A stretch of DNA of 64,000 bases from Candidatus Rifleibacteriota bacterium (GTDB taxonomy: Bacteria; Muiribacteriota; Ozemobacteria; Ozemobacterales; Ozemobacteraceae). A model generated the notes under the pieces. The model made no database searches. It was given only the letters and a program-made list of their open reading frames with translations, and was not told the DNA's origin. The DNA is taken from NCBI GenBank assembly GCA_905236675.1, contig CAJOND010000006.1:1-64000 (forward strand). Direction: 5' to 3'. Of this stretch, positions 32,167 through 41,786 are shown in pieces (within the stretch, counting starts at the first letter, position 1; each line of letters opens with the position of its first letter). The translations under genes were made by a program, and so were the position numbers.

Positions 32167-33132
32167 TTATTCAACAATTATTCTATAATTTTCAGGCATT
32201 TTGAATTTATATTTGCTAATGTAGTCATTGAATCTATCGTCATCAATGGACTGTTCATCGGTGGAAACAGAAGTTTCAGGATTCTGAGAGTAATAATTTT
32301 TTCTGCCTTCTTCAGCTATTCTAGAACGTTTTTCTGGATTATTAAAAAGTTCTTCTATTTCTTCATTAGCTTTTGTCATAACTTCTTCGGAGTTATTTGA
32401 ACTTCTATTGGCTAATCTTTTTTCGTATTCTTCAATTGCATAATCTAATTCATCGCTTGCGGGATTGTTACTTTTTCTACTATGACGTATTCTCTGGACA
32501 GACTGCTTTAATAAAGCTCCGGGTATATATTCATTATTATTTGGCTTTGTTGTTGCAGTAGTTGATGTATTTGTTTCAGAGGGTGTATCTATTGGGATAG
32601 ACCAGGCTTCAGAGTCATTTGCTTCCAAGGCTTCTATGATTATTAGTTCATCATTAGAAGATGGAGCTTCTTTAGTATCAGGTTCAGTTATTTCTTCTGA
32701 TTGAATTACTTCTTCAGACTGTTTATTTGATTCTGATAAAGGATAATCTGTTATTTTTGTATTTTCTTCTTGAGAAGTAGTTTCTGGTTCATTAACAACG
32801 GTAGTTTCCGTAGTTGAAGAATCTGCTTCCGAAACTGTTGCTGCAACTGCAACTGATTCTTCTTTTGAGTTTCTGTTTTGGGCTGCATATCTTTCACGTC
32901 TTATTCTTGCTAATGCAGCGTACAATTCTTTACCAGGAATATAATCTTCTTCATTATCATCAGAAGAATATGTGAATTCATTCTGAACCTGTACATTGAC
33001 ATTATTCTTGTTAAGGCGAGCTCGAATTGCTTCAATAGCTTCTTTGGCTTCTGTAGATAATGCAAACAGATTAGCTACAGGAAGTAAAGAGAAAAATACT
33101 GTTATAAAGAGTATTTTTACTAATTTATTCAT
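32167..33132 (-). CDS. Exported acidic low-complexity protein at the head of the Tad locus
   Basis: I do not recognise this 321-residue protein. From the ATG at 33132 (GGTGGAG upstream) it has a signal peptide (MNKLVKILFITVFFSLLPVA, cut near FAL). The remainder is highly charged, Glu/Ser/Thr-rich and largely disordered. Two similar segments stand out: YIPGKELYAALARIRRERYA (about residues 60-79) and YIPGALLKQSVQRIRHSR (about 200-217), a duplicated motif. A conserved-looking end (NDYISKYKFKMPENYRIIVE) may be a binding tail. Its place directly before cpaA suggests a periplasmic accessory role for Tad assembly, but this is inference only. Confidence 0.6.
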   Translation of the reverse strand: MNKLVKILFITVFFSLLPVANLFALSTEAKEAIEAIRARLNKNNVNVQVQNEFTYSSDDNEEDYIPGKELYAALARIRRERYAAQNRNSKEESVAVAATVSEADSSTTETTVVNEPETTSQEENTKITDYPLSESNKQSEEVIQSEEITEPDTKEAPSSNDELIIIEALEANDSEAWSIPIDTPSETNTSTTATTKPNNNEYIPGALLKQSVQRIRHSRKSNNPASDELDYAIEEYEKRLANRSSNNSEEVMTKANEEIEELFNNPEKRSRIAEEGRKNYYSQNPETSVSTDEQSIDDDRFNDYISKYKFKMPENYRIIVE

Positions 33133-33161
33133 TCCACTCCACCTTTTCATATGTAAAATAT

Positions 33162-33191
33162 ATATTACTACTATCGGCACATTATTATCAA
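33162..33191 (-). promoter_or_regulatory. Putative promoter of the exported acidic protein and cpaA
   Basis: On the minus strand TTGATA (33191-33186), an 18-nt spacer and TAATAT (33167-33162) precede the gene start by 30 nt. It is divergent from a plus-strand promoter about 60 nt away. Confidence 0.45.
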
Positions 33192-33248
33192 GATTAATAT
33201 TAATAGTTTTTTTATTTTTTTTATTTTTCTAAAATTACAATCTAAAAG

Positions 33249-33278
33249 TTGCCATTTTTTAGCTTAAAGGTTTAAAAT
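33249..33278 (+). promoter_or_regulatory. Putative promoter of the TAXI-pseudopilin operon
   Basis: TTGCCA (33249-33254), an 18-nt spacer and TAAAAT (33273-33278) precede the ATG at 33297. The hexamers equal those of the cpaB promoter, which would allow joint expression of the two divergent units. Confidence 0.4.
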
Positions 33279-33296
33279 TAAAATGAGATTTTCTCT

Positions 33297-34340
33297 ATGA
33301 AACTTAATTCAAATAGTATAACCCCTATTATTTTAGTATTATTAATAGTAATGATACTTGTTATAGCTCTAGCCTATATTTCTCTTCAAGAAGAGGAATA
33401 TGAAGAAGCTAGTGTGCCTATTCCGCCACATCTTTATTCATCTTCCCAACATATTATAGGTACTGGGAATAAACTTGGAACGTATTTCCCTGGAGGTAAA
33501 TTATTATCAAGATGGTTTAATGATAATCTTGATAAAAAAGGCGGTTCTTTTAAAGCAGTTGAAACTAATGGCTCTATAGATAACATCAAGCTTCTTAAGG
33601 TAAATTCAATTCAGTTCGGAATGTCGGAAGCTCGTATAGTTAAAGAGGCTTATTCAGAAAATTCTAATATTAGGGTTGTCTGGCCTTTATGGGTTGATGT
33701 GGTTCAAATATTGAAGCCACCATCTGATTTAGTTCCTGACTATGTTTTTCCTGGTAAAAATATAGGTTTTATAGGGCAACAAGATTCATCTACATCTAGA
33801 ACTACTAAAGAGATTTTTTCTGCATTAAGTCTTAAAGAAAAACGATCAAAAAATATTCCATATGATAGGGTAATAGATTTAATTGGTGAGGGTAAGCTTG
33901 GATTTGCAATGATTCAGGCTGGTATTCCTAATCATAGTGTTTCTGACGCTCTAATATTCTATAATTGTGGACTTGTAAGTTTTAATCCTGAACAACTTGA
34001 CTTGATTAGAGGTAAAGTTTTTTCTTCTGTGAATTTTACAATTCCTTCAGGATATTATTATGAAAAGCAGCCAGAAATAAATACTATAGCCTTACCTAAT
34101 GTGCTGGTTTCTAATGTTGAGACATCCCCAGAAATGGTAGAGTTTGTCACAGAAATGATTGTTAAAGGTCGTCCATTACTTAAGGGAAGTTTTAAAGCTT
34201 TTGAAACTATTCCTCAAGATAATGAGGCAATATTAAAAATATTGAGCGAAACTGGAGTTCCTCTTCATGAAGGAACAAGACGATGGCTTCAAAAGGTTTC
34301 TAATGAGTCAAATAATACTGACAGAGGAGAAGAAAAATGA
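33297..34340 (+). CDS. Membrane-anchored TAXI-type solute-binding protein
   Basis: This 347-residue protein has an N-terminal hydrophobic anchor (about 9-28) without a lipobox. A TAXI-family periplasmic binding domain follows: IIGTGNKLGTYFPGGKLLS, then AVETNGSIDNIKLLKVNSIQFGMSEA, a pattern typical of TAXI proteins. TAXI proteins normally deliver substrates to TRAP transporters, often a fused DctQM permease. No TRAP permease is encoded in this window. The stop overlaps the start of a PilX-like gene by 4 nt (ATGA), so it is translated together with pseudopilins. A sensing or assembly role instead of transport is inferred. The ligand is unknown. Confidence 0.75.
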   Translation: MKLNSNSITPIILVLLIVMILVIALAYISLQEEEYEEASVPIPPHLYSSSQHIIGTGNKLGTYFPGGKLLSRWFNDNLDKKGGSFKAVETNGSIDNIKLLKVNSIQFGMSEARIVKEAYSENSNIRVVWPLWVDVVQILKPPSDLVPDYVFPGKNIGFIGQQDSSTSRTTKEIFSALSLKEKRSKNIPYDRVIDLIGEGKLGFAMIQAGIPNHSVSDALIFYNCGLVSFNPEQLDLIRGKVFSSVNFTIPSGYYYEKQPEINTIALPNVLVSNVETSPEMVEFVTEMIVKGRPLLKGSFKAFETIPQDNEAILKILSETGVPLHEGTRRWLQKVSNESNNTDRGEEK

Positions 34341-36574
34341 AAATATTTTCCTCTAATAAAGGTCTTAATCGAAAAGGTATTATTATATTTGTTGTAATGG
34401 GAACCATATTTGTATTGGCAATTATGGTTATGTCTTACAATTATTTTGTTAGGGGCAAATTCAATGAGAGCCGTGAAATATTAAATCATTTGCGTGTTTC
34501 TAAATGTGCGCAGGCTACTTGTGAATTCATCTTTGCACGCTTAGAAAGTGATTTACTAAGTTCAAGTATGAATGCAAATTTTAATTCTGACGAAGAATCT
34601 CTTGGCTTGGTTTTAAGAAATGTTTTTAAAAAGTATAATGACAAAGATGAGCTTGCCATAGCTTTTAACGACGAATGGCTTGAAAAAATAAACATTGGTG
34701 ATTTTGTAGATGAATTATTAGAAGACACAATAGGAGATATAAAACCTGAAGTTGAAATAAAGGTCGGTTTTTCTGATATTAAATTTTTAAAAGATTTGAA
34801 GTCTAATAAAAATATAGATGAAGATATGGTTTTTTTAGACTTTGAAAAAATAGGTCGTTTGACAATCAGAGTTGAGATTACAATAGATCATAGTAGAGAA
34901 ATCTGGCAGGAAACAAGACCATTTAAAGTAGTTTTCCCATTTCCAATTCCTGTTACAAAATTTTCATTATATTGGGTAAATGGACCCATTGATCCTTTTG
35001 AATTTAATAATGTTTCTATAAATTCAGAAGATGGAAAACCTGTTAATAGCAGAGTGCCATTTCTTATAGATAATGGCTTTAAAAGTAACTACAATAAAGA
35101 TGAGGATGTATGGAAAAAACGTGGCTGGATTTATGTCGGAGGTCAGAATGAGCTTGAACTGAATCGTGCCTGCGGAGATGTAAATTATGGACAGCGTTAT
35201 CATTCCTATAAACGGCCTGGTGCTCCAGTAACATTAATGTTAAGCTTTAGTAATGGGGATCGTTGGAATAATTATTTATATAAAAATGAAATTTTAAGTT
35301 TCAGAGTAGCTCAATGGGGTTTTTCAAATGCATTAACAAATTCGAATACTAATGAGGTATGGAAAAAAATTTTAAAATATGAATACATGACAAAACCTGT
35401 AGAATCAAATAGAAAATTCTGGGATAGTTCATGTTTACATTTATTCAGTGATGAAAATATTTATAAAGATATAAAAAAGACTCATAAATCCGAAGACATA
35501 ATTCCAACCATCACAAGGGTTACGGGGAAAGTCTTTGATAGATATATGGAATTAGGTTATTTATTGCCTAAGAGTTCAAGTGAAGCAATATTTGCAGCGG
35601 TAATAAACAATCGTTATGATTATGTTAATGACGTTCAAAAGGCTTATAACGAGGATGCAAGAACATTATCTAATTTACTTTTTTGCCCTAATGGTTTGCC
35701 AGAAGAAGGTTCAGAAGAAAAGAATATTCTGGATCAATATTTCTTTGAACTTGACTACGCTAATGGAAATGATCTTTCCTATGAAAATGTCATGAGCAAG
35801 ATTATTGAACATCAGGGATATGATGTTACTTATGATGTTATTTCTCAGTATTCAAATAATTCTGATAATCTTACAATACCTCCCAAGCTTACATCTGATA
35901 GTGTTCCTAGATATGAAGAAAAAGTATTCTGGCCTCAGTTTTTTGATGAGCTGAAATATGAATATTGTCCCGATTCAGTACAAACAATGGAAATTAAAAA
36001 GCTAGGTGAGTATAAAGATACTACTCTTGGTTTAGATTTAAGAAAATGCTACTCTTTAACAGGTAATTCTCAGGATATTCAAAATATACTAAATTCAAAA
36101 TTTATTTCTTCTGTAAATGGAATTGGATTAAATCTAAATAATATTGTTATAGAAGTAGCATCCGCTAATGCTGAACCAATTGATTTAGGTTCTAATATGA
36201 ACTTTAAGACGGCTGGAGCCATTTATAGAAAAGATGGTCCTTTAAAAATAGGAGCTTTTACTAATGTTATGGGAACAGAAATACCTTTTTTGTTATTAGC
36301 AGGGAAAGGTGCAATAAATATTAACAATTCAGCGAATAATGAAGTAAGATCCTATTTGGTTGCTCTTGGTGAAGGTGGGGAAATAAAATCTTTGAACAAT
36401 AATTCTGAGTTATTAATAAGAGGTGGGGTAGCAGTTAGGAATTTCAGTCCTGAAAACATACCTTTAAATGGTGGTTATCTGGTTTACAATTCTGCAGTTG
36501 ATCCGACTGATAAAGATAAATCTTTGGATCAGTATATTGGTATAGCTATAGGCCCTAAAGGTGGTATGCCATGA
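34337..36574 (+). CDS. Large PilX-like pseudopilin/assembly protein
   Basis: This 745-residue protein has a single N-terminal hydrophobic helix (about residues 14-36) after a short basic stretch (LNRKGIIIFVVMG). That resembles a type III signal with Gly at -1, but Glu+5 is absent, as in PilX/GspK-like proteins. The long exported part is unrecognised. The C-terminal 130 residues are repetitive and beta-rich (AGAIYRKDGPLKIGAF, LLAGKGAININN, LVALGEGGEI, LIRGGVAVRNF), reminiscent of a beta-solenoid. It is coupled by 4-nt overlaps to genes on both sides. A tip or minor-pilin function is plausible. Confidence 0.65.
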   Translation: MKIFSSNKGLNRKGIIIFVVMGTIFVLAIMVMSYNYFVRGKFNESREILNHLRVSKCAQATCEFIFARLESDLLSSSMNANFNSDEESLGLVLRNVFKKYNDKDELAIAFNDEWLEKINIGDFVDELLEDTIGDIKPEVEIKVGFSDIKFLKDLKSNKNIDEDMVFLDFEKIGRLTIRVEITIDHSREIWQETRPFKVVFPFPIPVTKFSLYWVNGPIDPFEFNNVSINSEDGKPVNSRVPFLIDNGFKSNYNKDEDVWKKRGWIYVGGQNELELNRACGDVNYGQRYHSYKRPGAPVTLMLSFSNGDRWNNYLYKNEILSFRVAQWGFSNALTNSNTNEVWKKILKYEYMTKPVESNRKFWDSSCLHLFSDENIYKDIKKTHKSEDIIPTITRVTGKVFDRYMELGYLLPKSSSEAIFAAVINNRYDYVNDVQKAYNEDARTLSNLLFCPNGLPEEGSEEKNILDQYFFELDYANGNDLSYENVMSKIIEHQGYDVTYDVISQYSNNSDNLTIPPKLTSDSVPRYEEKVFWPQFFDELKYEYCPDSVQTMEIKKLGEYKDTTLGLDLRKCYSLTGNSQDIQNILNSKFISSVNGIGLNLNNIVIEVASANAEPIDLGSNMNFKTAGAIYRKDGPLKIGAFTNVMGTEIPFLLLAGKGAININNSANNEVRSYLVALGEGGEIKSLNNNSELLIRGGVAVRNFSPENIPLNGGYLVYNSAVDPTDKDKSLDQYIGIAIGPKGGMP

Positions 36575-37026
36575 CAAAAAAAGCTTTAAGTTTAGTAGAA
36601 ATACTAATAGGAAGTGCAATCCTTGTGTCAGCCATTATTCCTTTATGGGGATTGATGGGATCTTCTCACCAACAGGTTATGAGGTCAGCAGACGAAATAA
36701 AAGCCAGTCAACTTACTGTTGAAATATTGGAACAAATTGAAAATTATTTTATTTCAAAAGATCTACCTCGTGGGGAAGGTATTGAATATAAGCTTCCTTC
36801 TGGAGGATTTATTAATATAAAAGAAGGAACTAAGAAGATTCAAATAGGTTATTTTGAAGATTATTTTTCACCAGTATTATTTTTAGAAACCTCTGAAAGA
36901 ACCAATAATGAAGGCGATGAAGTCGGTTGTATTGTTAAGCTGACAATGCAGTATAAAAGAAAAGATGCTTTGGGAGAGGACGTATCTGAATATGTTTTAA
37001 GGGGATTTGTACGTGCAAAAAAGTAG
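36571..37026 (+). CDS. PilV/GspI-like pseudopilin with Ala at -1
   Basis: The 151-residue protein starts MTKKALSLVEILIGSAILVSA, a type IV prepilin-like N-terminus with Glu+5 and a long hydrophobic helix. The residue before the expected cleavage point is Ala, not the usual Gly. The rest is a small globular domain ending in a beta-rich stretch (VSEYVLRGFVRAKK). It overlaps the PilX-like gene by 4 nt and the next pseudopilin by 14-20 nt. It probably forms a minor-pilin complex with these two. Confidence 0.8.
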   Translation: MTKKALSLVEILIGSAILVSAIIPLWGLMGSSHQQVMRSADEIKASQLTVEILEQIENYFISKDLPRGEGIEYKLPSGGFINIKEGTKKIQIGYFEDYFSPVLFLETSERTNNEGDEVGCIVKLTMQYKRKDALGEDVSEYVLRGFVRAKK

Positions 37027-37597
37027 CAGAAAAGCTTTTACTTTAATTGAAATTCTAGTCTGTATGGCTATTTTGTCAGGAATCATCGGTATTGTTATAA
37101 CTATAATGAACCGAGGGGCTTCTAATGTTCAAAAAGGTAGTTTTAACGTTTTAGCTGCTAATCAAGCTTTCTGGATAGTGTCTGTTATTAGAAGTGATAT
37201 AGCCAGATCTATTGATAAAATAAATTTCAATGGTGATGGGGGAGTTTGGAAAGGTGGGTCAACTTTTGAAGTTGATATTGAAGGTGGAAAGGCTTCTTAT
37301 TCCATTGAAAGGCATGGAGACAATATTAAATTTGTAAGAAAATTCACTCCTTCTGGTATTAACTCAGAATTTTTAATCTCTGATTCTAAAACCCAAAAAT
37401 TTGGTGATGAATATATGACGGATTTGGCTATCACTGAAAAAAAAGAAGAGGGTGTTGTGTCATATTATTTAGAAATTACAATGAAAGAGCCTAATAAATC
37501 TCTAGAAGGCAATAATGAATTTGTTTGGACATCTTATATTTATGCTCCTGTTAGAAATGAAATAGAGAAATATTGGGTTTCTACGGAAGCAAATTGA
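37013..37597 (+). CDS. PilW/GspJ-like pseudopilin with Ala at -1
   Basis: This protein of about 194 residues has a prepilin N-terminus SSRKA then FTLIEILVCMAILSGIIGI. It again has Ala where Gly is expected, with Glu+5 in FTLIE. The globular part has the size of GspJ/PilW proteins and ends in beta strands (VWTSYIYAPVRNEIEKYW). I place the start at GTG 37013, eight nt after AAGGGG; the in-frame TTG at 37007 is only two nt from that site. Confidence 0.8.
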   Translation: MQKSSRKAFTLIEILVCMAILSGIIGIVITIMNRGASNVQKGSFNVLAANQAFWIVSVIRSDIARSIDKINFNGDGGVWKGGSTFEVDIEGGKASYSIERHGDNIKFVRKFTPSGINSEFLISDSKTQKFGDEYMTDLAITEKKEEGVVSYYLEITMKEPNKSLEGNNEFVWTSYIYAPVRNEIEKYWVSTEAN

Positions 37598-37633
37598 TTA
37601 TAATTTTACATTATAGAAAGGGGAAAAAGGAAA

Positions 37634-38248
37634 ATGCAGAATAATAATAGATTTATTTTATTGTTAACCTTCTTTTCTCTTTCTATTATGATTTTAGGCT
37701 GCTGTGATTCGAAATATAGTTATTATATTTGTCGTCAAAAAGGTGAAGAGGCTTTATTAGCTAAAAAATATAAAAAGGCACAAAACTATTACTCTATTAT
37801 ATATACTAACGAATCGAAAAACGAAGTAGTAGATAAGGAACGTACCACTTGGGCTTTTTACCGATTAGGAGTTATTGCTGAAGTTACAGGCGATTTAAAA
37901 ATGGCAAAAGGTTACTATTGGGGGGATGCTATAGACGATGGTTTTTATGCAGAACAGCCTCTTGTAAACTGGTTCGCACAGGCTGGCTGGAACCAGCTTG
38001 ATGAAAAAAATTGTCCTAGAACTTTAGAAGAAATTTTAGAGTTTGAAAAGACCACGCCTCCCGATAATGATGATGAGAACATTACTGAAAGAAAAAAAGA
38101 AGTTATTGTTCCAAAACAAAAATTGGAAAATAAGTATAAAAATAATAGTGGAAAAGAAAATATTAATGGAGTTATAACTAAGACCTATAATAAATCAAAA
38201 AATCTTCCTCCTAATAGAACACCTCTACCTATGAAAGTGTATTATTAG
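37634..38248 (+). CDS. TPR-like lipoprotein
   Basis: The 204-residue protein has a lipoprotein signal (residues 1-23, ending IMILGC). A short helical repeat region resembles tetratricopeptide repeats: GEEALLAKKYKKAQNYYSIIYTN, then AFYRLGVIAEVTGDLKMAKGYYW. This is followed by a polar Lys/Asn/Glu-rich tail. It follows the pseudopilins by 36 nt. By analogy to TadD/PilF pilotins it could help secretin or pilus assembly, but the similarity is only architectural. The next 201 nt (38249-38449) contain no gene, only a spaced TGACAG/CTGTCA inverted repeat at about 38277-38316. Confidence 0.6.
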   Translation: MQNNNRFILLLTFFSLSIMILGCCDSKYSYYICRQKGEEALLAKKYKKAQNYYSIIYTNESKNEVVDKERTTWAFYRLGVIAEVTGDLKMAKGYYWGDAIDDGFYAEQPLVNWFAQAGWNQLDEKNCPRTLEEILEFEKTTPPDNDDENITERKKEVIVPKQKLENKYKNNSGKENINGVITKTYNKSKNLPPNRTPLPMKVYY

Positions 38249-38449
38249 AAAGAAGAGGAAAAGAGCTGATAAAATTGACAGAACGTCATAACCGAATGCT
38301 TCAAAGAGCTGTCATCACGTGTAAAAGTCTTGGTGATTTTAACTTTTGAAGGTTGCGTAAGATTTTGGGGTTATATGAATATTAAGTTTGTATATTTGTA
38401 ATTTATAGTTGAAAATCTAGATTAATATATTAAGAATAAGGGAGTTAAA

Positions 38450-38977
38450 ATGGCTAGAAGAGAAAATAGATATAAAAAGCTTTGCGAAGCTTATGATCTT
38501 GGAATTAAAGAATGTAACAACTATCAGCAGGAATGTCGTGATTTTGTTCATGAACTTAAAAATTCTATAGTTGAAAGCTTGGGATGTCCTGAAACAAAGG
38601 TTTTTCTATTTCCGCCTAGTACTGGTTTTATTAGAGAAAGCGGTCATCTTCACGGAGATGAGTTTGATACGGAATTTGGAGAAAACGGTACTGCTGCAAT
38701 AGGGTTTGCAATTAATGTTAATGGTAAGTCCTTAGAAGAAAAATTTTTTACTTTTTTAATAGTTTTCAAAAAGACTGGTTCAAAAATAATTTTTAGCGTT
38801 GATGATAATAAAGAATTTAAGAATACTCCCGAAGGCGTAAAAGAGTTTTGTGATTACTTGTATAAAGAAGCAGAAAAGAATCTTTTGGAAAGATTGAAAA
38901 ATTTCTTACAATCACCAGAAGACGCTGCAAAACCAATAGGTTTTCGTATGGCTTCTGAAACTGCTAATAAAAAATAA
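38450..38977 (+). CDS. Unrecognised cytoplasmic protein
   Basis: The 175-residue protein has no signal peptide or membrane segment. It has a helical N-terminus (KLCEAYDLGIKECNNYQQECRD), a central alpha-beta part with GHLHGDEFDTEFGENGTAAIGFAINVNGK, and a helical C-terminus. AGGGAG lies upstream of its ATG. It is followed after 3-12 nt by a membrane coiled-coil gene and leads the MoxR/vWA cluster. I recognise no family. Confidence 0.55.
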   Translation: MARRENRYKKLCEAYDLGIKECNNYQQECRDFVHELKNSIVESLGCPETKVFLFPPSTGFIRESGHLHGDEFDTEFGENGTAAIGFAINVNGKSLEEKFFTFLIVFKKTGSKIIFSVDDNKEFKNTPEGVKEFCDYLYKEAEKNLLERLKNFLQSPEDAAKPIGFRMASETANKK

Positions 38978-38980
38978 AAG

Positions 38981-40375
<1,395 letters not shown>

Positions 40376-40754
40376 CGAGATTGGAGATGACGGTGGTAGT
40401 AGTGGCGATAGTGGTAACGGCGATGGTAGTAGTGGAATGGTCGGTATTTCCAGAGGTGGAGGCTATACTCCTTTAACTTATGGAGATAAAGCTTCTGACC
40501 ATAACGTTAAATATAAAGATGAATTATTGCCTGACGTAAATAAAGAATCTGCAATGGATTCAACTTCTATTGGAATTGGAATTGCCGCTCCAACAGTTGA
40601 TAATGATAAATCGGATTATAGCGCGAAAGATTTTGATACAAGAAATAAAGTAGGTAATAATACAAACGATAAGAATTTATTGCCAAAATACAGAAATACT
40701 GTTAAAAACTATTTTAACCGCTGAAAAATGTTTATGTAAAAATGGGAGTTAAAT

Positions 40755-41768
40755 ATGACCATAAATAATACAAAATTAGCTAATCAGGAAACTGTTATTA
40801 GAGCTTCAATGAATATAAAAAGAGTTATGGATGAGCTTAATAGAATTCTTGTAGGTAGGCCTGAACTTCATAAGTTAGTAGTTACAGGCATTTTAAGTAA
40901 GGGTCATATTTTATTGGAAGGACTTCCTGGAGTTGGTAAAACAGCTTTAATAAAGACTCTTGGAGAACTATTCGGCTTGAAATTTAGTAGAGTTCAGTTT
41001 ACTCCCGATTTGATGCCTGGCGATATTCTAGGTTCATATATTCTTCAACAGAGTGAAGATGGTTCAAGACAAATGACTTTTCAACCAGGACCGATATTTA
41101 CCAATATCCTTCTTGCAGATGAAATAAATAGAGCTTCTCCTAAAACACAGTCAGCTTTACTAGAAGCTATGCAGGAAAGATGTGTAACCTTAATGGGAAC
41201 AACCAGGAAATTACCTGACCCGTTTTTTGTTCTAGCTTCTCAAAACCCAATAGAATTAGAAGGCACTTATGCTTTACCAGAAGCTCAATTAGACAGATTC
41301 CTTTTTAAACTTGAAGTAAAGAATGCTGATGTGAATACAATGAAGACTATAATTACTTCTAGACGACGTGGTGAACCGCCTCAGCCAGGATTTACTTTTA
41401 CAGAAGCAGAATTGAAAGAGCTTTTTGATATTATGGAAGAAATATATTTGCCAAATGCAGTAGCTGACTATATTGCTAGATTAATTTGTGCTACATCTCC
41501 GACAGAAACTACTTCTTTGAAAGAAGTTAAGGAATTTGTTCAATATGGAGCTTCTCCGAGAGCTGCTATTGCAGTATCTGAAGCTGCTAGAGCCATGGCT
41601 CTTATTGAAGGAAGACCAAGTGTCGGTTTTGAAGATGTTAAAAAAGTTTTTATACCTGCTTTGAATCACAGAGTATTATTGAATTATAAAGCTAGATTTG
41701 AGTCTTTGACTTCAGAAATACTGCTGAATAAAATAATTGGTTCTGTAAAAGAAGCTGATTTAGTCTAA
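40755..41768 (+). CDS. MoxR-family AAA+ ATPase
   Basis: This 337-residue AAA_3 ATPase has Walker A GLPGVGKTALIKTL and Walker B/sensor sequence ILLADEINRASPKTQSALLEAMQE. It also has sensor-1 ASQNPIELEGTYALPEAQLDRF and the typical lid (YGASPRAAIAVSEAARAMALIEGR). MoxR ATPases act as chaperones for maturation of protein complexes, together with DUF58 and vWA-domain proteins. Those partners are encoded downstream (46195-51617). GGGAG precedes the ATG. Confidence 0.94.
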   Translation: MTINNTKLANQETVIRASMNIKRVMDELNRILVGRPELHKLVVTGILSKGHILLEGLPGVGKTALIKTLGELFGLKFSRVQFTPDLMPGDILGSYILQQSEDGSRQMTFQPGPIFTNILLADEINRASPKTQSALLEAMQERCVTLMGTTRKLPDPFFVLASQNPIELEGTYALPEAQLDRFLFKLEVKNADVNTMKTIITSRRRGEPPQPGFTFTEAELKELFDIMEEIYLPNAVADYIARLICATSPTETTSLKEVKEFVQYGASPRAAIAVSEAARAMALIEGRPSVGFEDVKKVFIPALNHRVLLNYKARFESLTSEILLNKIIGSVKEADLV

Positions 41769-41786
41769 AAAAAAAGGTTTCCTTTT

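Noticed and set aside
38249-38449. Intergenic stretch considered for a small RNA
   Set aside because: Only a widely spaced 6-bp inverted repeat and a repeated AAAGAGCTG were seen; no promoter-terminator pair supports an RNA gene.
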